The notes: generated by a model from the letters alone, not told the origin. A stretch of DNA of 64,000 nt from Nocardiopsis ganjiahuensis DSM 45031 (GCF_000341085.1 NZ_ANBA01000027.1:62001-126000), one strand, 5' to 3'. Numbered from the stretch's first letter, positions 31,906 through 41,342 are shown. Numbers and translations: made by a program.

Positions 31906-32403
31906 ATGCGTAAGCACACCTTCGCAACGGCCCTGCCGACCCGCCTCGCCGCACTCGCAGCTCTTGGCCTGCTTATCACGGCCTGCGGCAACGAGCCCAC
32001 CGAGGTGACCGCGACATCGCCCGAGACCGAGTCCGACGCCCCTGACGAGACGACCCCCGACGAGTCCGCCGAAGTGGAGCTCGTGATCGAACGCTCCCTG
32101 TCCGAGGACGACGCCCTGACCGCCGAGGAGGGCTACGAGGAGGGCGAGTGGACCCTCACCTGCGCCCCCGCGGGCGGTGACCACCCCGACCCCGATGCGG
32201 CCTGCGCCGAGATCGAGGAGGCCGGGACCGAACCGTTCACCATGGACACCTCCGACATGATGTGCACGATGCAGATCGGCGGCCCCGAGGTGGTGCACGT
32301 CACCGGCCAGGTGGACGGCACCGAGATCGACACCGAGTTCAACAAGCGCAACGGCTGCGAGATCGACCGCTTCGAGCAGGTCCACTCGGTACTCAACCCC
32401 TAG
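31906..32403 (+). CDS. Lipoprotein with subtilisin-inhibitor-like (SSI) domain
   Basis: A type II signal peptide ends in the lipobox LLITAC with lipidated Cys27. After an acidic, Thr-rich spacer, the SSI domain shows LTCAPAGGDHPDPDAACAEI, MMCTMQIGGPEVVHVTG and NGCEIDRFEQV. These have the Cys pattern of Streptomyces subtilisin inhibitor. Aligning CTMQ with the SSI reactive loop CPMV puts the scissile bond at Met-Gln. SSI proteins are normally secreted; a membrane-tethered form would protect the surface from proteases. Transcribed alone, it ends at a hairpin. Confidence 0.8.
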   Translation: MRKHTFATALPTRLAALAALGLLITACGNEPTEVTATSPETESDAPDETTPDESAEVELVIERSLSEDDALTAEEGYEEGEWTLTCAPAGGDHPDPDAACAEIEEAGTEPFTMDTSDMMCTMQIGGPEVVHVTGQVDGTEIDTEFNKRNGCEIDRFEQVHSVLNP

Positions 32404-32434
32404 GCCCTCCGCACCCCCAGGACGACCCCGTGGA

Positions 32435-32462
32435 GAGGGGCGGACCACCCGGTCCGCCCCTC
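32435..32462. terminator. Terminator between the lipoprotein gene and tenA
   Basis: GAGGGGCGGACC pairs with GGTCCGCCCCTC around a 4-nt loop, followed by TTCCTTGT. The two flanking genes converge on it. Confidence 0.75.
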
Positions 32463-32500
32463 TTCCTTGTGCGCGGGACGCCTCCCGTGCGCGGGACGGC

Positions 32501-33111
32501 CTACGTGTAGGGCGTGTCCCAGAAGGCGACCTCGTGGCGCATCCCCTCCAGGAAGTAGCGCTCCGCGCGCTCCGGGTCGGGTTCGGCCTCCTCCAGCATG
32601 CGCCCGTACTTCGCGGTCAGGTCGGTGAAACCGGGGTCGGCGTAGGTGTCCACCCAGCGCCGGTAGCGCGGGTCCTCCGGCCTGGATTCGGCCAGCTCGA
32701 TCCCCAGCTGGTTGTAGCCCCACATGCAGGGGTAGACGGCGGCGAGCCCGTCCCGGTAGTCCGCCGCGGCGTCCAGGAGCCAGGCCGTGTAGGCCGCGCA
32801 GGCAGGGCCCTTGTCCTTGCTGGTGAGGTCGGCGCCGAAGTCCCCTGACAGGGAGCGGTGCAGCTCCAGTTCCTCGTTGAGGGTGCTGTGCGCGATCCCG
32901 ACCAGCTCCGCCAGGTGCCCGTCCGGAGCCTGCCAGGCCAGCCGGGAGAAGGCGCGGGCGTAGTCCAGCAGGTAGAGGTGGTCCTGCTCCAGCCAGTACC
33001 GGAAGGCCCGCTCGTCGAGGTCGCCCCGGGCGATCCCGGCGACGGTCGGGTGTGCGAGCTGTTCGGCGACCAGCGGCCGCCCGATCTCATGAAGTCTCTC
33101 GATGATTCCCA
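32501..33111 (-). CDS. tenA: TenA-family aminopyrimidine aminohydrolase / thiaminase II
   Basis: This protein of about 203 aa is the all-helical TenA fold. The motif YPCMWGYNQLG contains the family's Cys in PCxWGY, and FRYWLEQDHLYLLDYARAFS is the conserved acidic/aromatic helix. TenA salvages the pyrimidine moiety of degraded thiamin. The GTG at 33109-33111 was chosen from the family start (VGIIERLHEIG). No TPP riboswitch motif is seen upstream. Its promoter region is shared with the divergent sugar operon, so the two may share control sites. Confidence 0.88.
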
Positions 33112-33173
33112 CGCCCGGAGTGTCCCACCCGGGTGGTTTCGCCCCAAGCCCTGGCATCCACCGGCCCTCGGGG

Positions 33174-33192
33174 CTTCGAAACTTATCGAAGC
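33174..33192. promoter_or_regulatory. Operator-like palindrome near the tenA/GH3 promoters
   Basis: CTTCGAAAACTTATCGAAG has CTTCGA/TCGAAG arms and includes a degenerate CGAAA-CTT-TCG. It is the most distal of three related sites in the 308-bp intergenic region. Confidence 0.5.
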
Positions 33193-33210
33193 GGCGACCG
33201 GCACGCGAGC

Positions 33211-33222
33211 GAAACTTTCGGT
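33211..33222. promoter_or_regulatory. CGAA-N3-TTCG operator, copy 1
   Basis: CGAAACTTTCGG contains CGAA-ACT-TTCG. Inverted CGAA/TTCG repeats are bound by BxlR, the LacI-type repressor of the Streptomyces beta-xylosidase operon. The same 12-mer recurs at 33356-33367. Confidence 0.65.
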
Positions 33223-33355
33223 ACCCGGTACCGATTTATCTCACCCCATCAGAACAGGGACTTCAGTCATCGGATGTGATTTCTGTCTCTGAACGGGTTG
33301 ACCCTTCCAGTCACTCGGACGTACATTCGCGGCCAACATGTTTCGCGAAAATTTA

Positions 33356-33367
33356 CGAAACTTTCGG
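33356..33367. promoter_or_regulatory. CGAA-N3-TTCG operator, copy 2
   Basis: CGAAACTTTCGG again, 53 bp before the TTG start of the GH3 gene. A related CGCGAAAATTTACG stretch stands directly beside it. The location fits a repressor site overlapping the promoter or leader. Confidence 0.65.
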
Positions 33368-33419
33368 AGCATTCGGGTGCGCCCGGACACCTCCCGAACC
33401 CACCCGAGGAAGGTCTTCC

Positions 33420-35891
33420 TTGACCCGACCCACCGGCCACACGGACACAGCGGACCAGACGGCAGCCGACCCCGGATGGCGGGACCCCTCGGCGCCCCCC
33501 GAGAGGCGTGTCGAGCTGCTCCTGGCCGCGATGACCCTGGAGGAGAAGGTCTCCCAGCTGCACGGGCTGTGGGTCAGCGCGAACACCTCCGGCGCACCGG
33601 TCGCCCCGCACCAGCACGACCTGGCGCAGGAACCCCCCGTATGGGACGAGGCCATCGACCGGGGCCTGGGCCAGCTCACGCGCCCCTTCGGCACGGTCCC
33701 GGTGGACCCCGCCGCGGGACGCACGTCCCTGGCCCGGAGCCAGCGGGAGATCATGGCGGCCAACCGGTTCGCGATCCCGGCCGTCGCCCACGAGGAGTGC
33801 CTCACCGGGTTCGCCGCCTGGACGGCCACCGTCTATCCCGTGCCCCTCGCCTGGGGCGCCAGCTTCGATCCCGTCCTCGTCGAGCGGATGGCCGCCCAGA
33901 TCGGGCGGAGCATGCGTGACGTCGGTGTCCACCAGGGGCTCGCACCGGTGCTCGACGTCACCCGGGACCCCCGCTGGGGCCGGACCGAGGAGACCATCGG
34001 CGAGGACCCCCACCTGGTCGCCACCGTCGGCACCGCCTACGTACGCGGCCTCCAGTCCGCCGGGATCGTGGCCACCCTCAAACACTTCGCCGGGCACTCC
34101 GCCTCCCGGGCCGGCCGCAACCTCGCGCCCGTGTCCGTCGGCCCGCGGGAGTTCGCGGACGTCCTGCTCCCCCCGTTCGAGATGGCCGTGCGCGAGGGTG
34201 CGGCCGGGTCCGTCATGCACGCCTACAACGACAACGACGGGCTCCCCGCCGCTGCCGACCCCGGCCTGCTGACCCGACTGCTGCGGGACACGTGGGGTTT
34301 CGAGGGGACCGTCGTCGCCGACTACTTCGGGGTCTCCTTCCTGCACACCCTCCACAACGTGGCCGGGACCCCCGCCCAGGCCGGGGCGCTGGCCCTCGAC
34401 GCGGGCGTGGACGTCGAGCTCCCGACCGTGGCCTGCTACGGAGACCGGCTCGTCGAGGAGGTCCGGGCCGGCCGGGTCCCCGAGGAGACGGTCGACCGGG
34501 CCGCGCGGCGCGTCCTGCGGCAGAAGTGCGCGCTCGGGATGCTCGACCCCGGCTGGTCCCCGGAAGGGCCGCCGGCCGCAGGCACAGCGGAACCGGCCGC
34601 AGGAGCCGCGGCGGGCAACGGCCGGCCGGGCGGCGAGGAGGGTCTCGACCTGGACCCGGACGAACACCGGGCCCTCGCCCGACGCCTGGCCGAGGAGTCC
34701 GTGGTCCTCCTGGAGAACCCCGACGGGCTGCTCCCCCTCACCGGCACCGGGAGCGTGGCCGTGGTCGGACCGCTCGCGCACACCGCCGACGCCATGCTCG
34801 GCTGCTACTCGTTCCCCGCCCACGTCGGGCGCCACCACCCCGGAGTGGCCAGGGGCGTCGAGATCCCCACCCTCCTGGAATCCCTGGTCGGGGAGCTGCC
34901 GCGGGCGCGGATCGAACACGCCGAGGGCTGTTCCGTCGACGGCGAGGACACCGACGGGTTCGCCGAGGCCCTGGCCTCGGCCCGCTCGGCCGAGGTGTGC
35001 GTGGCGGTCCTCGGAGACCGCTCCGACCTCTTCGGCCGGGGTACCACCGGCGAGGGCTGCGACGCCACCGACCTCACCCTTCCAGGCGTCCAACAGGAGT
35101 TCCTGGAGGCGCTCGCGGAGACCGGCACCCCCGTGGTCGCCGTGCTCCTCACCGGGCGCCCGTACGCCCTGGGCGCGGTGGCCGACCGGCTGGCCGCGAC
35201 GGTCCAGGCCTTCTTTCCCGGGGAGGAGGGCGGGCCCGCCGTGGCCGGTGTGCTCTCCGGCCGGGTGAACCCCAGCGGGCGCCTGCCCGTGTCGGTCCCC
35301 CGCACGCCCGGCGGCCAGCCGTCCTCCTACCTGGGCCCGCCCCTGGCCCACCGCAGCCAGGTCAGCTCGGTCGACCCGACCGCGCGGCACCCGTTCGGCC
35401 ACGGCCTGTCCTACACCCGCTTCGAGTGCTCGGACCCACGGGTCGACGGTGCTTCCCCGCGACCGGACCGGCCGACCGAAGTGGACACCGACGGGTCCGT
35501 GACGGTCGGGTGCACCGTCCGCAACTCCGGTGCCGTGGCGGGCACCGAGGTCGTCCAGCTCTACCTGTCCGATCCGGTGGCCCGGGTGGCGCAGCCGGTC
35601 CGCCGGCTCGTCGGCTACGCCCGGGTCCCCCTCGCCCCCGGTGAGGCGCGCTCGGTCGGCTTCACCGTCCACGCGGACCTGGCCTCCTACACCGGGCCCG
35701 CGGGCCGGCGGATCGTCGAACCGGGCGAGCTCCGCCTCACCCTGGCCGCCTCCAGCGGAGACGCCGGGCTGCCCGTCACCGTGTGCCTCACCGGCGACGT
35801 TCGCACCGTGGACCACACCCGCAGGCTCACCTGCGACATCCGGCTCGATCAGGCCCCCGCCCCGTCCCCCGAGGAGGTCCCCCCGTCATGA
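33420..35891 (+). CDS. Glycoside hydrolase family 3 (beta-xylosidase/beta-glucosidase type)
   Basis: This protein of about 823 aa carries the GH3 N-terminal barrel, the alpha/beta sandwich and a C-terminal fibronectin III-like domain (from about 680). The catalytic nucleophile is Asp301 in GTVVADYFGVSFL, a version typical of bacterial beta-xylosidases, and KHFAGHSASRAGRNLAP marks the substrate pocket. No signal peptide is seen, so imported oligosaccharides are split in the cytoplasm. The TTG start has GAGGAAGG 6 nt upstream. It leads a seven-gene transport operon and overlaps the next gene by ATGA. Confidence 0.9.
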   Translation: MTRPTGHTDTADQTAADPGWRDPSAPPERRVELLLAAMTLEEKVSQLHGLWVSANTSGAPVAPHQHDLAQEPPVWDEAIDRGLGQLTRPFGTVPVDPAAGRTSLARSQREIMAANRFAIPAVAHEECLTGFAAWTATVYPVPLAWGASFDPVLVERMAAQIGRSMRDVGVHQGLAPVLDVTRDPRWGRTEETIGEDPHLVATVGTAYVRGLQSAGIVATLKHFAGHSASRAGRNLAPVSVGPREFADVLLPPFEMAVREGAAGSVMHAYNDNDGLPAAADPGLLTRLLRDTWGFEGTVVADYFGVSFLHTLHNVAGTPAQAGALALDAGVDVELPTVACYGDRLVEEVRAGRVPEETVDRAARRVLRQKCALGMLDPGWSPEGPPAAGTAEPAAGAAAGNGRPGGEEGLDLDPDEHRALARRLAEESVVLLENPDGLLPLTGTGSVAVVGPLAHTADAMLGCYSFPAHVGRHHPGVARGVEIPTLLESLVGELPRARIEHAEGCSVDGEDTDGFAEALASARSAEVCVAVLGDRSDLFGRGTTGEGCDATDLTLPGVQQEFLEALAETGTPVVAVLLTGRPYALGAVADRLAATVQAFFPGEEGGPAVAGVLSGRVNPSGRLPVSVPRTPGGQPSSYLGPPLAHRSQVSSVDPTARHPFGHGLSYTRFECSDPRVDGASPRPDRPTEVDTDGSVTVGCTVRNSGAVAGTEVVQLYLSDPVARVAQPVRRLVGYARVPLAPGEARSVGFTVHADLASYTGPAGRRIVEPGELRLTLAASSGDAGLPVTVCLTGDVRTVDHTRRLTCDIRLDQAPAPSPEEVPPS

Positions 35892-37006
35892 ACCCCCCGT
35901 CAGCGGAGTCCGCTCCCGCCCCCGAAACGGCGCCCCTTCGCGTCGCGATCGTCGGCACCGGGAACATCGCCCGGTTCCACGCCCAGGCGCTGCTCGCCGA
36001 ACCCGAACGCGCCGTGCTCGTCGCGGCCGTCGACGTCGACCCGGACGCGCTGGACGCCTTCCGGGTCCGGCACTCGATACCGCGCGGCTACGCCGGCCTC
36101 GAGTCGATGCTCACCGCGGAGCGGCCGGACCTGGTCCACGTGTGCACCCCGCCCGGACTTCACCGCGCCCAGGTGGAGGCCTGCCTCGGCGCCGGAGCGT
36201 CGGTCCTGGTGGAGAAACCCCCGGCGCTGAGCCTGGCCGAGGCGGAGAAGATGGCCGCCGCCGAGGGCGGGGACCGCGGCCCGTGGATGGCGACGGTCTT
36301 CCAGCACCGCTTCGGTTCGGGTGCGCTCAGGGTGCGGGCGCTCATGGACTCGGGGGCCCTGGGGCGTCCCCTGGTGGCCACCTGCCACACCACCTGGTTC
36401 CGGCCCCAGGACTACTTCGACCTCCCGTGGCGGGGACGGTGGAAGACCGAGGGCGGCGGGCCGACCCTGGGCCACGGCATCCACCAGACGGACCTCCTCC
36501 TCGCGCTGCTGGGGGAGTGGACGGAGGTGTCGGCCGTCGTGCGCCGCCAGGCCCGCGACATCGAGACCGAGGACGTGTCCGTCGCCCGGGTCGACTTCGC
36601 CAACGGCGCGGTCGCGAGTGTCGTCACCAGCCTGCTCTCCCCGCAGGAGGAGAGCCGGATCCGGATCGACTTCGAGCGCGCGACGGTCGAGCTGACCCAC
36701 CTGTACGGCTACGGGGACGACGACTGGCGCCTCACCCCGGCTCCGGGGTTCGAGGACGAGGTCACCGCGGCCTGGGAGGCGGGGGAGCACGGAGTCTCCA
36801 GCGGCCACCACGCACAGGTCGTCCAGGTCCTGGACGCGGTCCGCGCGGGCACCCCGCCCCCGGTGACCTCGCAGGACGCCCTGAGTTCCCTGCGGCTGGT
36901 CGCGGCCGTGTACGCCTCCTCCTTCGAGGGGCGCCCGGTCGCCCCCGCCGACCTGGGGCCCGGCTCCCCGTTCCACGACCGCATGAACGGGGGCCGTTCG
37001 CTGTGA
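35888..37006 (+). CDS. Gfo/Idh/MocA-family oxidoreductase
   Basis: This 372-aa protein has the Rossmann motif RVAIVGTGNIARFHAQALLA and the family's EKPPALSLAEAEK, where the Lys of EKP is catalytic. A C-terminal beta-sheet substrate domain follows. Members oxidise or epimerise sugars with NAD(P). It starts with an ATGA overlap on the GH3 stop, so both are made together. It could oxidise the monosaccharide released by GH3 or act on a modified sugar; the substrate is unknown. Confidence 0.9.
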   Translation: MNPPSAESAPAPETAPLRVAIVGTGNIARFHAQALLAEPERAVLVAAVDVDPDALDAFRVRHSIPRGYAGLESMLTAERPDLVHVCTPPGLHRAQVEACLGAGASVLVEKPPALSLAEAEKMAAAEGGDRGPWMATVFQHRFGSGALRVRALMDSGALGRPLVATCHTTWFRPQDYFDLPWRGRWKTEGGGPTLGHGIHQTDLLLALLGEWTEVSAVVRRQARDIETEDVSVARVDFANGAVASVVTSLLSPQEESRIRIDFERATVELTHLYGYGDDDWRLTPAPGFEDEVTAAWEAGEHGVSSGHHAQVVQVLDAVRAGTPPPVTSQDALSSLRLVAAVYASSFEGRPVAPADLGPGSPFHDRMNGGRSL

Positions 37007-37043
37007 GCGCCCGTGCGGGGGCCGCCGCGGAAGGGGGCCCGGT

Positions 37044-38045
37044 GTGCGCGACTACGTGATCCGCCGCTGCCTGTACATGGTCCCGACCCTGTTCGCCATC
37101 TCCGTGGTCGCGTTCCTGGTCATCCAGCTGCCCCCGGGCAACTTCCTGACCACCTACATCGCGCAGCTGTCCGCACAGGGGCAGGGCGTGGACGGCGCAC
37201 AGATCCGCGCGCTGGAGGAGCGGTACGGGCTCAACGACCCGGTCGTCGTCCAGTACTGGAAGTGGATCTCCGGGATCGTCACCAGGGGCGACTTCGGGCA
37301 GTCCTTCCAGTTCCGGCGCGACGTCTCCGAACTGATCTGGAACCGGATCGGCCTCACCCTGATCCTGGCGCTCAGCACGCTCCTGCTGAGCTGGGCGATC
37401 GCCTTCCCCATCGGCGTGTACTCGGCGGTGCGCCAGTACTCGGTGGGCGACTACGTCGTCACGTTCATCGGCTTCGTCGGTCTGGCCACCCCGAACTTCA
37501 TGCTCGCGCTGCTGTTCGCCTGGGTGTCGTTCCGCTACTTCGGGCAGAGCGTCGGCGGCGTCTTCTCCCCGGAGTACGCCGACGCCGCGTGGAACCTCGG
37601 CAAGCTCCTGGACGCGATGTCCAACCTGTGGGTGCCGGTGGTGATCATCGCCACCGCGGGCACGGCGGCCCTGGTCCGGGTGCTGCGCGCCAACCTGCTC
37701 GACGAGCTGCGCAAGCCCTACGTGACCACCGCACGGGCCAAGGGGCTGCCGGAGTGGCGGCTCATCCTCAAGTACCCGGTGCGCATGTCCCTGAGCCCGT
37801 TCATCAGCACCATCGGGTGGATCCTGCCCACGCTGATCGGCGGGGAGGTGCTGGTCTCCATCGTCCTGAGCCTGGAGACGACCGGCCCGCTCCTGGTGGA
37901 GGCGCTGCGCAACCAGGACATGTACCTGGCCGGGAGCTTCATCCTCGTCCTCGGTGTGCTGACCGTCGTCGGCACGCTCCTGTCCGATCTGCTGCTGGCC
38001 TGGTGGGACCCGCGGATCCGGCACCAACACGTCGAGAGGGTCTGA
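37044..38045 (+). CDS. ABC transporter permease, DppB/OppB type
   Basis: This 333-aa inner-membrane protein has about six helices. The N-terminal signature MRDYVIRRCLYMVPTLFAIS and the EAA-like loop KPYVTTARAKGLPEWR contact the ATPases. It forms the translocation pore with the next gene product. GTG start at 37044 with AAGGGGG upstream. OppBC-type carriers move peptides but also oligosaccharides in thermophiles and actinobacteria; the GH3 neighbour favours sugar here. Confidence 0.92.
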   Translation: MRDYVIRRCLYMVPTLFAISVVAFLVIQLPPGNFLTTYIAQLSAQGQGVDGAQIRALEERYGLNDPVVVQYWKWISGIVTRGDFGQSFQFRRDVSELIWNRIGLTLILALSTLLLSWAIAFPIGVYSAVRQYSVGDYVVTFIGFVGLATPNFMLALLFAWVSFRYFGQSVGGVFSPEYADAAWNLGKLLDAMSNLWVPVVIIATAGTAALVRVLRANLLDELRKPYVTTARAKGLPEWRLILKYPVRMSLSPFISTIGWILPTLIGGEVLVSIVLSLETTGPLLVEALRNQDMYLAGSFILVLGVLTVVGTLLSDLLLAWWDPRIRHQHVERV

Positions 38046-38048
38046 CCC

Positions 38049-39194
38049 ATGGTGCGCACCCCCAACCTCCCGCCGCCGGCCCCGACCGGGACCGGGGCCG
38101 ATCCGGGGAGGGCCCCCGGCGACGTCCCCCAGCGGGTCCTCGTCCGGCGGCGCTTCCTCCGCAACAAGCTGGCCGTGATCGGTGCGCTGGTGCTGTGCGG
38201 GTTCGTCCTGGTGTCGGTCTTCTCCGAGTTCGTGGCGCCGAGCACCCCGCACGCCTACGACGCCTCACGCACCCACGCCCCGCCCCAGCGGCTGCACTTC
38301 GCGGACACCGACGACGGCTTCGAGCTCGGGATGTACGTCCACGGCTTCGAGGTCGAACGCGACCCGGAGACCTTCGCCAACAACTACACCGTGGACGAGT
38401 CCACCAAGATCCCCGTGGGGTTCTTCGTCCAGGGGCAGCCCTACGAGATGTGGGGGCTCGTCCCCATGGACCGGCACCTGATCGGCGCCAAGGACCCCGC
38501 ACAGGAGGTGTACTTCCTCGGTGCCGACCGCAACGGCCGCGACATGGCCTCGCGCATCGTCTACGGCACCCGGGTGTCGATGTCGATCGGGTTGGCCGGT
38601 GTCGCGATGTCGTTCGTGCTCGGTCTGGTCCTCGGCGGGATCTCCGGATACTTCGGGGGCCGGATCGACAACCTCATCCAGCGGGTCATCGAGTTCCTGA
38701 TGTCCGTCCCCACGATCCCCCTGTGGATGGGCCTGTCCGCGGCCGTCCCCCGGGAGTGGGGCGCGATCCAGACCTACCTGGCGATCACCGTGATCCTCTC
38801 GCTCATCGGCTGGACCGACCTGGCGCGCGTGGTGCGCGGCCGGTTCCTGTCCTTACGGCAGGAGGACTTCGTGACGGCGGCCAGGCTGGACGGCTGCCGC
38901 AGCGGGCGGATCATCGGCCGGCACATGCTGCCGTCCTTCACCAGCCACATCATCGCCTCGCTCACGCTGGCCGTGCCGTTCATGATCCTCGCCGAGACCT
39001 CGTTGTCCTTCCTCGGCCTGGGACTGCAGGCGCCCGTCGTGAGCTGGGGCGTGCTCCTCCAGGAGGCGCAGAACATCCACTCGATCTCGGGCGCCCCCTG
39101 GGTGCTGCTGCCCGGGGCCGCGGTGACGGTGGCGGTCCTGGCACTCAACTTCGTCGGCGACGGTGTCCGCGACGCCGCCGACCCGTACAGGTAG
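38049..39194 (+). CDS. ABC transporter permease, DppC/OppC type
   Basis: This 381-aa permease has the OppC N-terminal leader RRRFLRNKLAVIGALVLCGF and an extended periplasmic loop (about residues 60-150) longer than in typical DppC. The loop EDFVTAARLDGCRSGRII is the ATPase contact. It begins 3 bp after the upstream permease stop. The enlarged outer loop resembles OppC partners of oligosaccharide transporters. Confidence 0.92.
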   Translation: MVRTPNLPPPAPTGTGADPGRAPGDVPQRVLVRRRFLRNKLAVIGALVLCGFVLVSVFSEFVAPSTPHAYDASRTHAPPQRLHFADTDDGFELGMYVHGFEVERDPETFANNYTVDESTKIPVGFFVQGQPYEMWGLVPMDRHLIGAKDPAQEVYFLGADRNGRDMASRIVYGTRVSMSIGLAGVAMSFVLGLVLGGISGYFGGRIDNLIQRVIEFLMSVPTIPLWMGLSAAVPREWGAIQTYLAITVILSLIGWTDLARVVRGRFLSLRQEDFVTAARLDGCRSGRIIGRHMLPSFTSHIIASLTLAVPFMILAETSLSFLGLGLQAPVVSWGVLLQEAQNIHSISGAPWVLLPGAAVTVAVLALNFVGDGVRDAADPYR

Positions 39195-39205
39195 GGAGGC
39201 CGACG

Positions 39206-40267
39206 ATGACCGAACACACCGACACGGCCGAAGAGACCGTGCTGGACATCCGCGGCCTGCGCACGCACTTCCTGACCGATGACTCGGTGATCCGCGCCGT
39301 CGACGGTGTCGACCTGCGCGTCCACCGGGGGCGCACCCTGTGCGTGGTCGGGGAGAGCGGGTGCGGGAAGAGCGCCATGGCGCGCTCGGTCCTCCAGTTG
39401 GTGGAGCCGCCCGGCCGGGTGGTGGACGGGCACGTGTTCCTGCGGCCCGACGGCGCGGGGGAGCCGGTGGACCTGGCCGCCCTCGGACCCACGAGCCGCG
39501 AGATCAGAGCGGTCCGCGGCAACGACGTGGCCATGGTGTTCCAGGAGCCGATGTCGTCGCTGTCCCTGGTGCACACGGTCGGCAACCAGATCGGCGAGGC
39601 ACTGCGCGTGCACACCGGGCTCTCCCGCAAACAGGCGCGCGCACGCTCGGTCGAGCTGCTGGAACGGGTCCGGGTGCCCGGCGCGGAACGCGTCGTGGAC
39701 TCCTACCCCTTCCAGCTGTCCGGCGGCATGCGGCAGCGGGTCATGATCGCGATGGCGCTCGCCTGCGGCCCGCGCGTGCTCATCGCCGACGAACCGACCA
39801 CCGCCCTGGACGTGACCACACAGGCGCAGATCCTCGACCTGTTCGCGGACCTGCGGCGCGACAGCGGCATGGGGGTCATGTTCATCACCCACGACATGGG
39901 GGTGGTCGCCGAGATCGCCGACGAGGTCGCCGTGATGTACCTCGGGACCGTGGTCGAGCAGGGTCCGGTCGACGCGATCTTCCACGACCCCCAGCACCCC
40001 TACACGCGCGCCCTGCTGGAGGCGGTCCCCCGGTTCGGAGCCGCGCGGAAGGGCCGCCTGCCCACCATCCGGGGCAGCATCCCCGACCCGGGCGACCAGC
40101 CCTCCGGATGCGTGTTCCGCACCCGGTGCCCCGAGGCCGTCGAGGGCCTGTGCGACACCACCGTCCCGCCGGTCACCGTCCCCGGCCCGGGCCGGCGGAT
40201 CCGCTGTCTGCTCCGGGAGGGCCCCACCGCACCGGCCGACAGCGAGGAGACCGTCGATGCCGACTGA
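39206..40267 (+). CDS. ABC transporter ATPase, DppD/OppD type
   Basis: This 353-aa ATPase has Walker A VVGESGCGKSA, signature LSGGMRQRVMIAMAL, Walker B VLIADEPTTALDV and switch FITHDMG. The C-terminal OppD extension holds three of the four cysteines that bind an iron-sulfur or metal site in the family (CVFRTRCPEA, LCDTT). A GGGAGG site is 5 nt before the ATG. It overlaps the next ATPase gene by 11 nt. Confidence 0.93.
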   Translation: MTEHTDTAEETVLDIRGLRTHFLTDDSVIRAVDGVDLRVHRGRTLCVVGESGCGKSAMARSVLQLVEPPGRVVDGHVFLRPDGAGEPVDLAALGPTSREIRAVRGNDVAMVFQEPMSSLSLVHTVGNQIGEALRVHTGLSRKQARARSVELLERVRVPGAERVVDSYPFQLSGGMRQRVMIAMALACGPRVLIADEPTTALDVTTQAQILDLFADLRRDSGMGVMFITHDMGVVAEIADEVAVMYLGTVVEQGPVDAIFHDPQHPYTRALLEAVPRFGAARKGRLPTIRGSIPDPGDQPSGCVFRTRCPEAVEGLCDTTVPPVTVPGPGRRIRCLLREGPTAPADSEETVDAD

Positions 40268-41339
40268 CACACCCGAAACCGTCCTGAGCGTGCGCGGGCT
40301 GGAGGTCGCCTACCCGGTACGGGGCCGCAGGTCGCGGCGCGAGGCCCGCTACGTGCGCGCCGTGACCGGAGTGGACCTCGACATCAGCGCCGGGGAGACC
40401 CTCGGCCTGGTGGGGGAGTCCGGCTGCGGGAAGACCACGCTCGGTTCGAGCGTCATGCGGGTCCGCCCCGAGGCCACCGGCACCATCAGCTACCGCGACG
40501 GGCAGGGCCGCCTCCTGGACGCCCTGTCCCTGCCGCGCGAGGACGAGCCGGTCTACCAGCGCGAGGTGCGCATGGTCTTCCAGGACCCGCACTCCTCCCT
40601 GAACCCGCGCATGACCCTGCGCGACATCGTCGGCGAACCGCTGCGCATGCTCACCGACCTGCGGGGGGAGGAGCTGGAGGCGCGGGTGCGCGACGTCATG
40701 GAGCGCGTCGGACTGCACCCCAACCACCTGCGCCGGTACCCGCACGCCTTCTCCGGCGGCCAGCGCCAGCGCGTGAGCATCGCCCGGGCGCTCGTCCCCG
40801 GGCCCCGCCTGGTCGTGGCCGACGAGGCGGTCAGCGCCCTGGACACGTCGGTCCGGTCCCAGATCCTCAACCTGATGCAGGACCTCCAGGACGAGATGGG
40901 CCTGACCTACCTGTTCATCTCGCACGACCTGTCCGTGGTCGAGCACGTCTGCGACCGCGTCGCGGTCATGTACCTGGGCCGGATCGTGGAGGTCGCACCC
41001 ACCCGGCAGATCTTCGAGGCGCCCCGGCACCCCTACACCGAGGCGCTCATCTCGGCCCTGCCGGTCCCCGACCCCCGGCTGCGCGGGAAGCGCGAGCGCA
41101 TCCGCCTCACCGGAGAGGTCCCGGACCCCTCCCGGCCGCCCTCGGGCTGCCCCTTCCACCCCCGGTGCCGCTACGCCACCGAGCTGTGCGCCACCGAGGT
41201 ACCCGTCCCGCGCCCCATGGGCCAGGGACGCGAAGTCGCCTGTCACCACGCCGACGACCTCGACCTGGCCGGGATCACCGGCCCCAGCGATCCCCCGCCC
41301 GGCCTGACCCGGGCAACCACCGCACTGAGGCAGGAGTAG
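40257..41339 (+). CDS. ABC transporter ATPase, DppF/OppF type
   Basis: This 360-aa second ATPase has Walker A LVGESGCGKTTLGS, signature FSGGQRQRVSIARAL, Walker B LVVADEAVSALDTS and switch FISHDLS. In Walker B the usual Glu-Pro is Glu-Ala, as often seen in OppF. The C-terminal cysteine set (GCPFHPRCRYATELC) is present. It overlaps the DppD gene, so the ATPase heterodimer is made in equal amounts. Confidence 0.93.
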   Translation: MPTDTPETVLSVRGLEVAYPVRGRRSRREARYVRAVTGVDLDISAGETLGLVGESGCGKTTLGSSVMRVRPEATGTISYRDGQGRLLDALSLPREDEPVYQREVRMVFQDPHSSLNPRMTLRDIVGEPLRMLTDLRGEELEARVRDVMERVGLHPNHLRRYPHAFSGGQRQRVSIARALVPGPRLVVADEAVSALDTSVRSQILNLMQDLQDEMGLTYLFISHDLSVVEHVCDRVAVMYLGRIVEVAPTRQIFEAPRHPYTEALISALPVPDPRLRGKRERIRLTGEVPDPSRPPSGCPFHPRCRYATELCATEVPVPRPMGQGREVACHHADDLDLAGITGPSDPPPGLTRATTALRQE

Positions 41340-41342
41340 GCA

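Noticed and set aside
33112..33300. TPP riboswitch upstream of tenA
   Set aside because: The CUGAGA and ACCUGAUC-type core elements are absent from the minus strand here.
33267..35816. 849-codon minus-strand frame over the GH3 gene
   Set aside because: It is antisense to an intact GH3 enzyme and its product is low-complexity with no motif.
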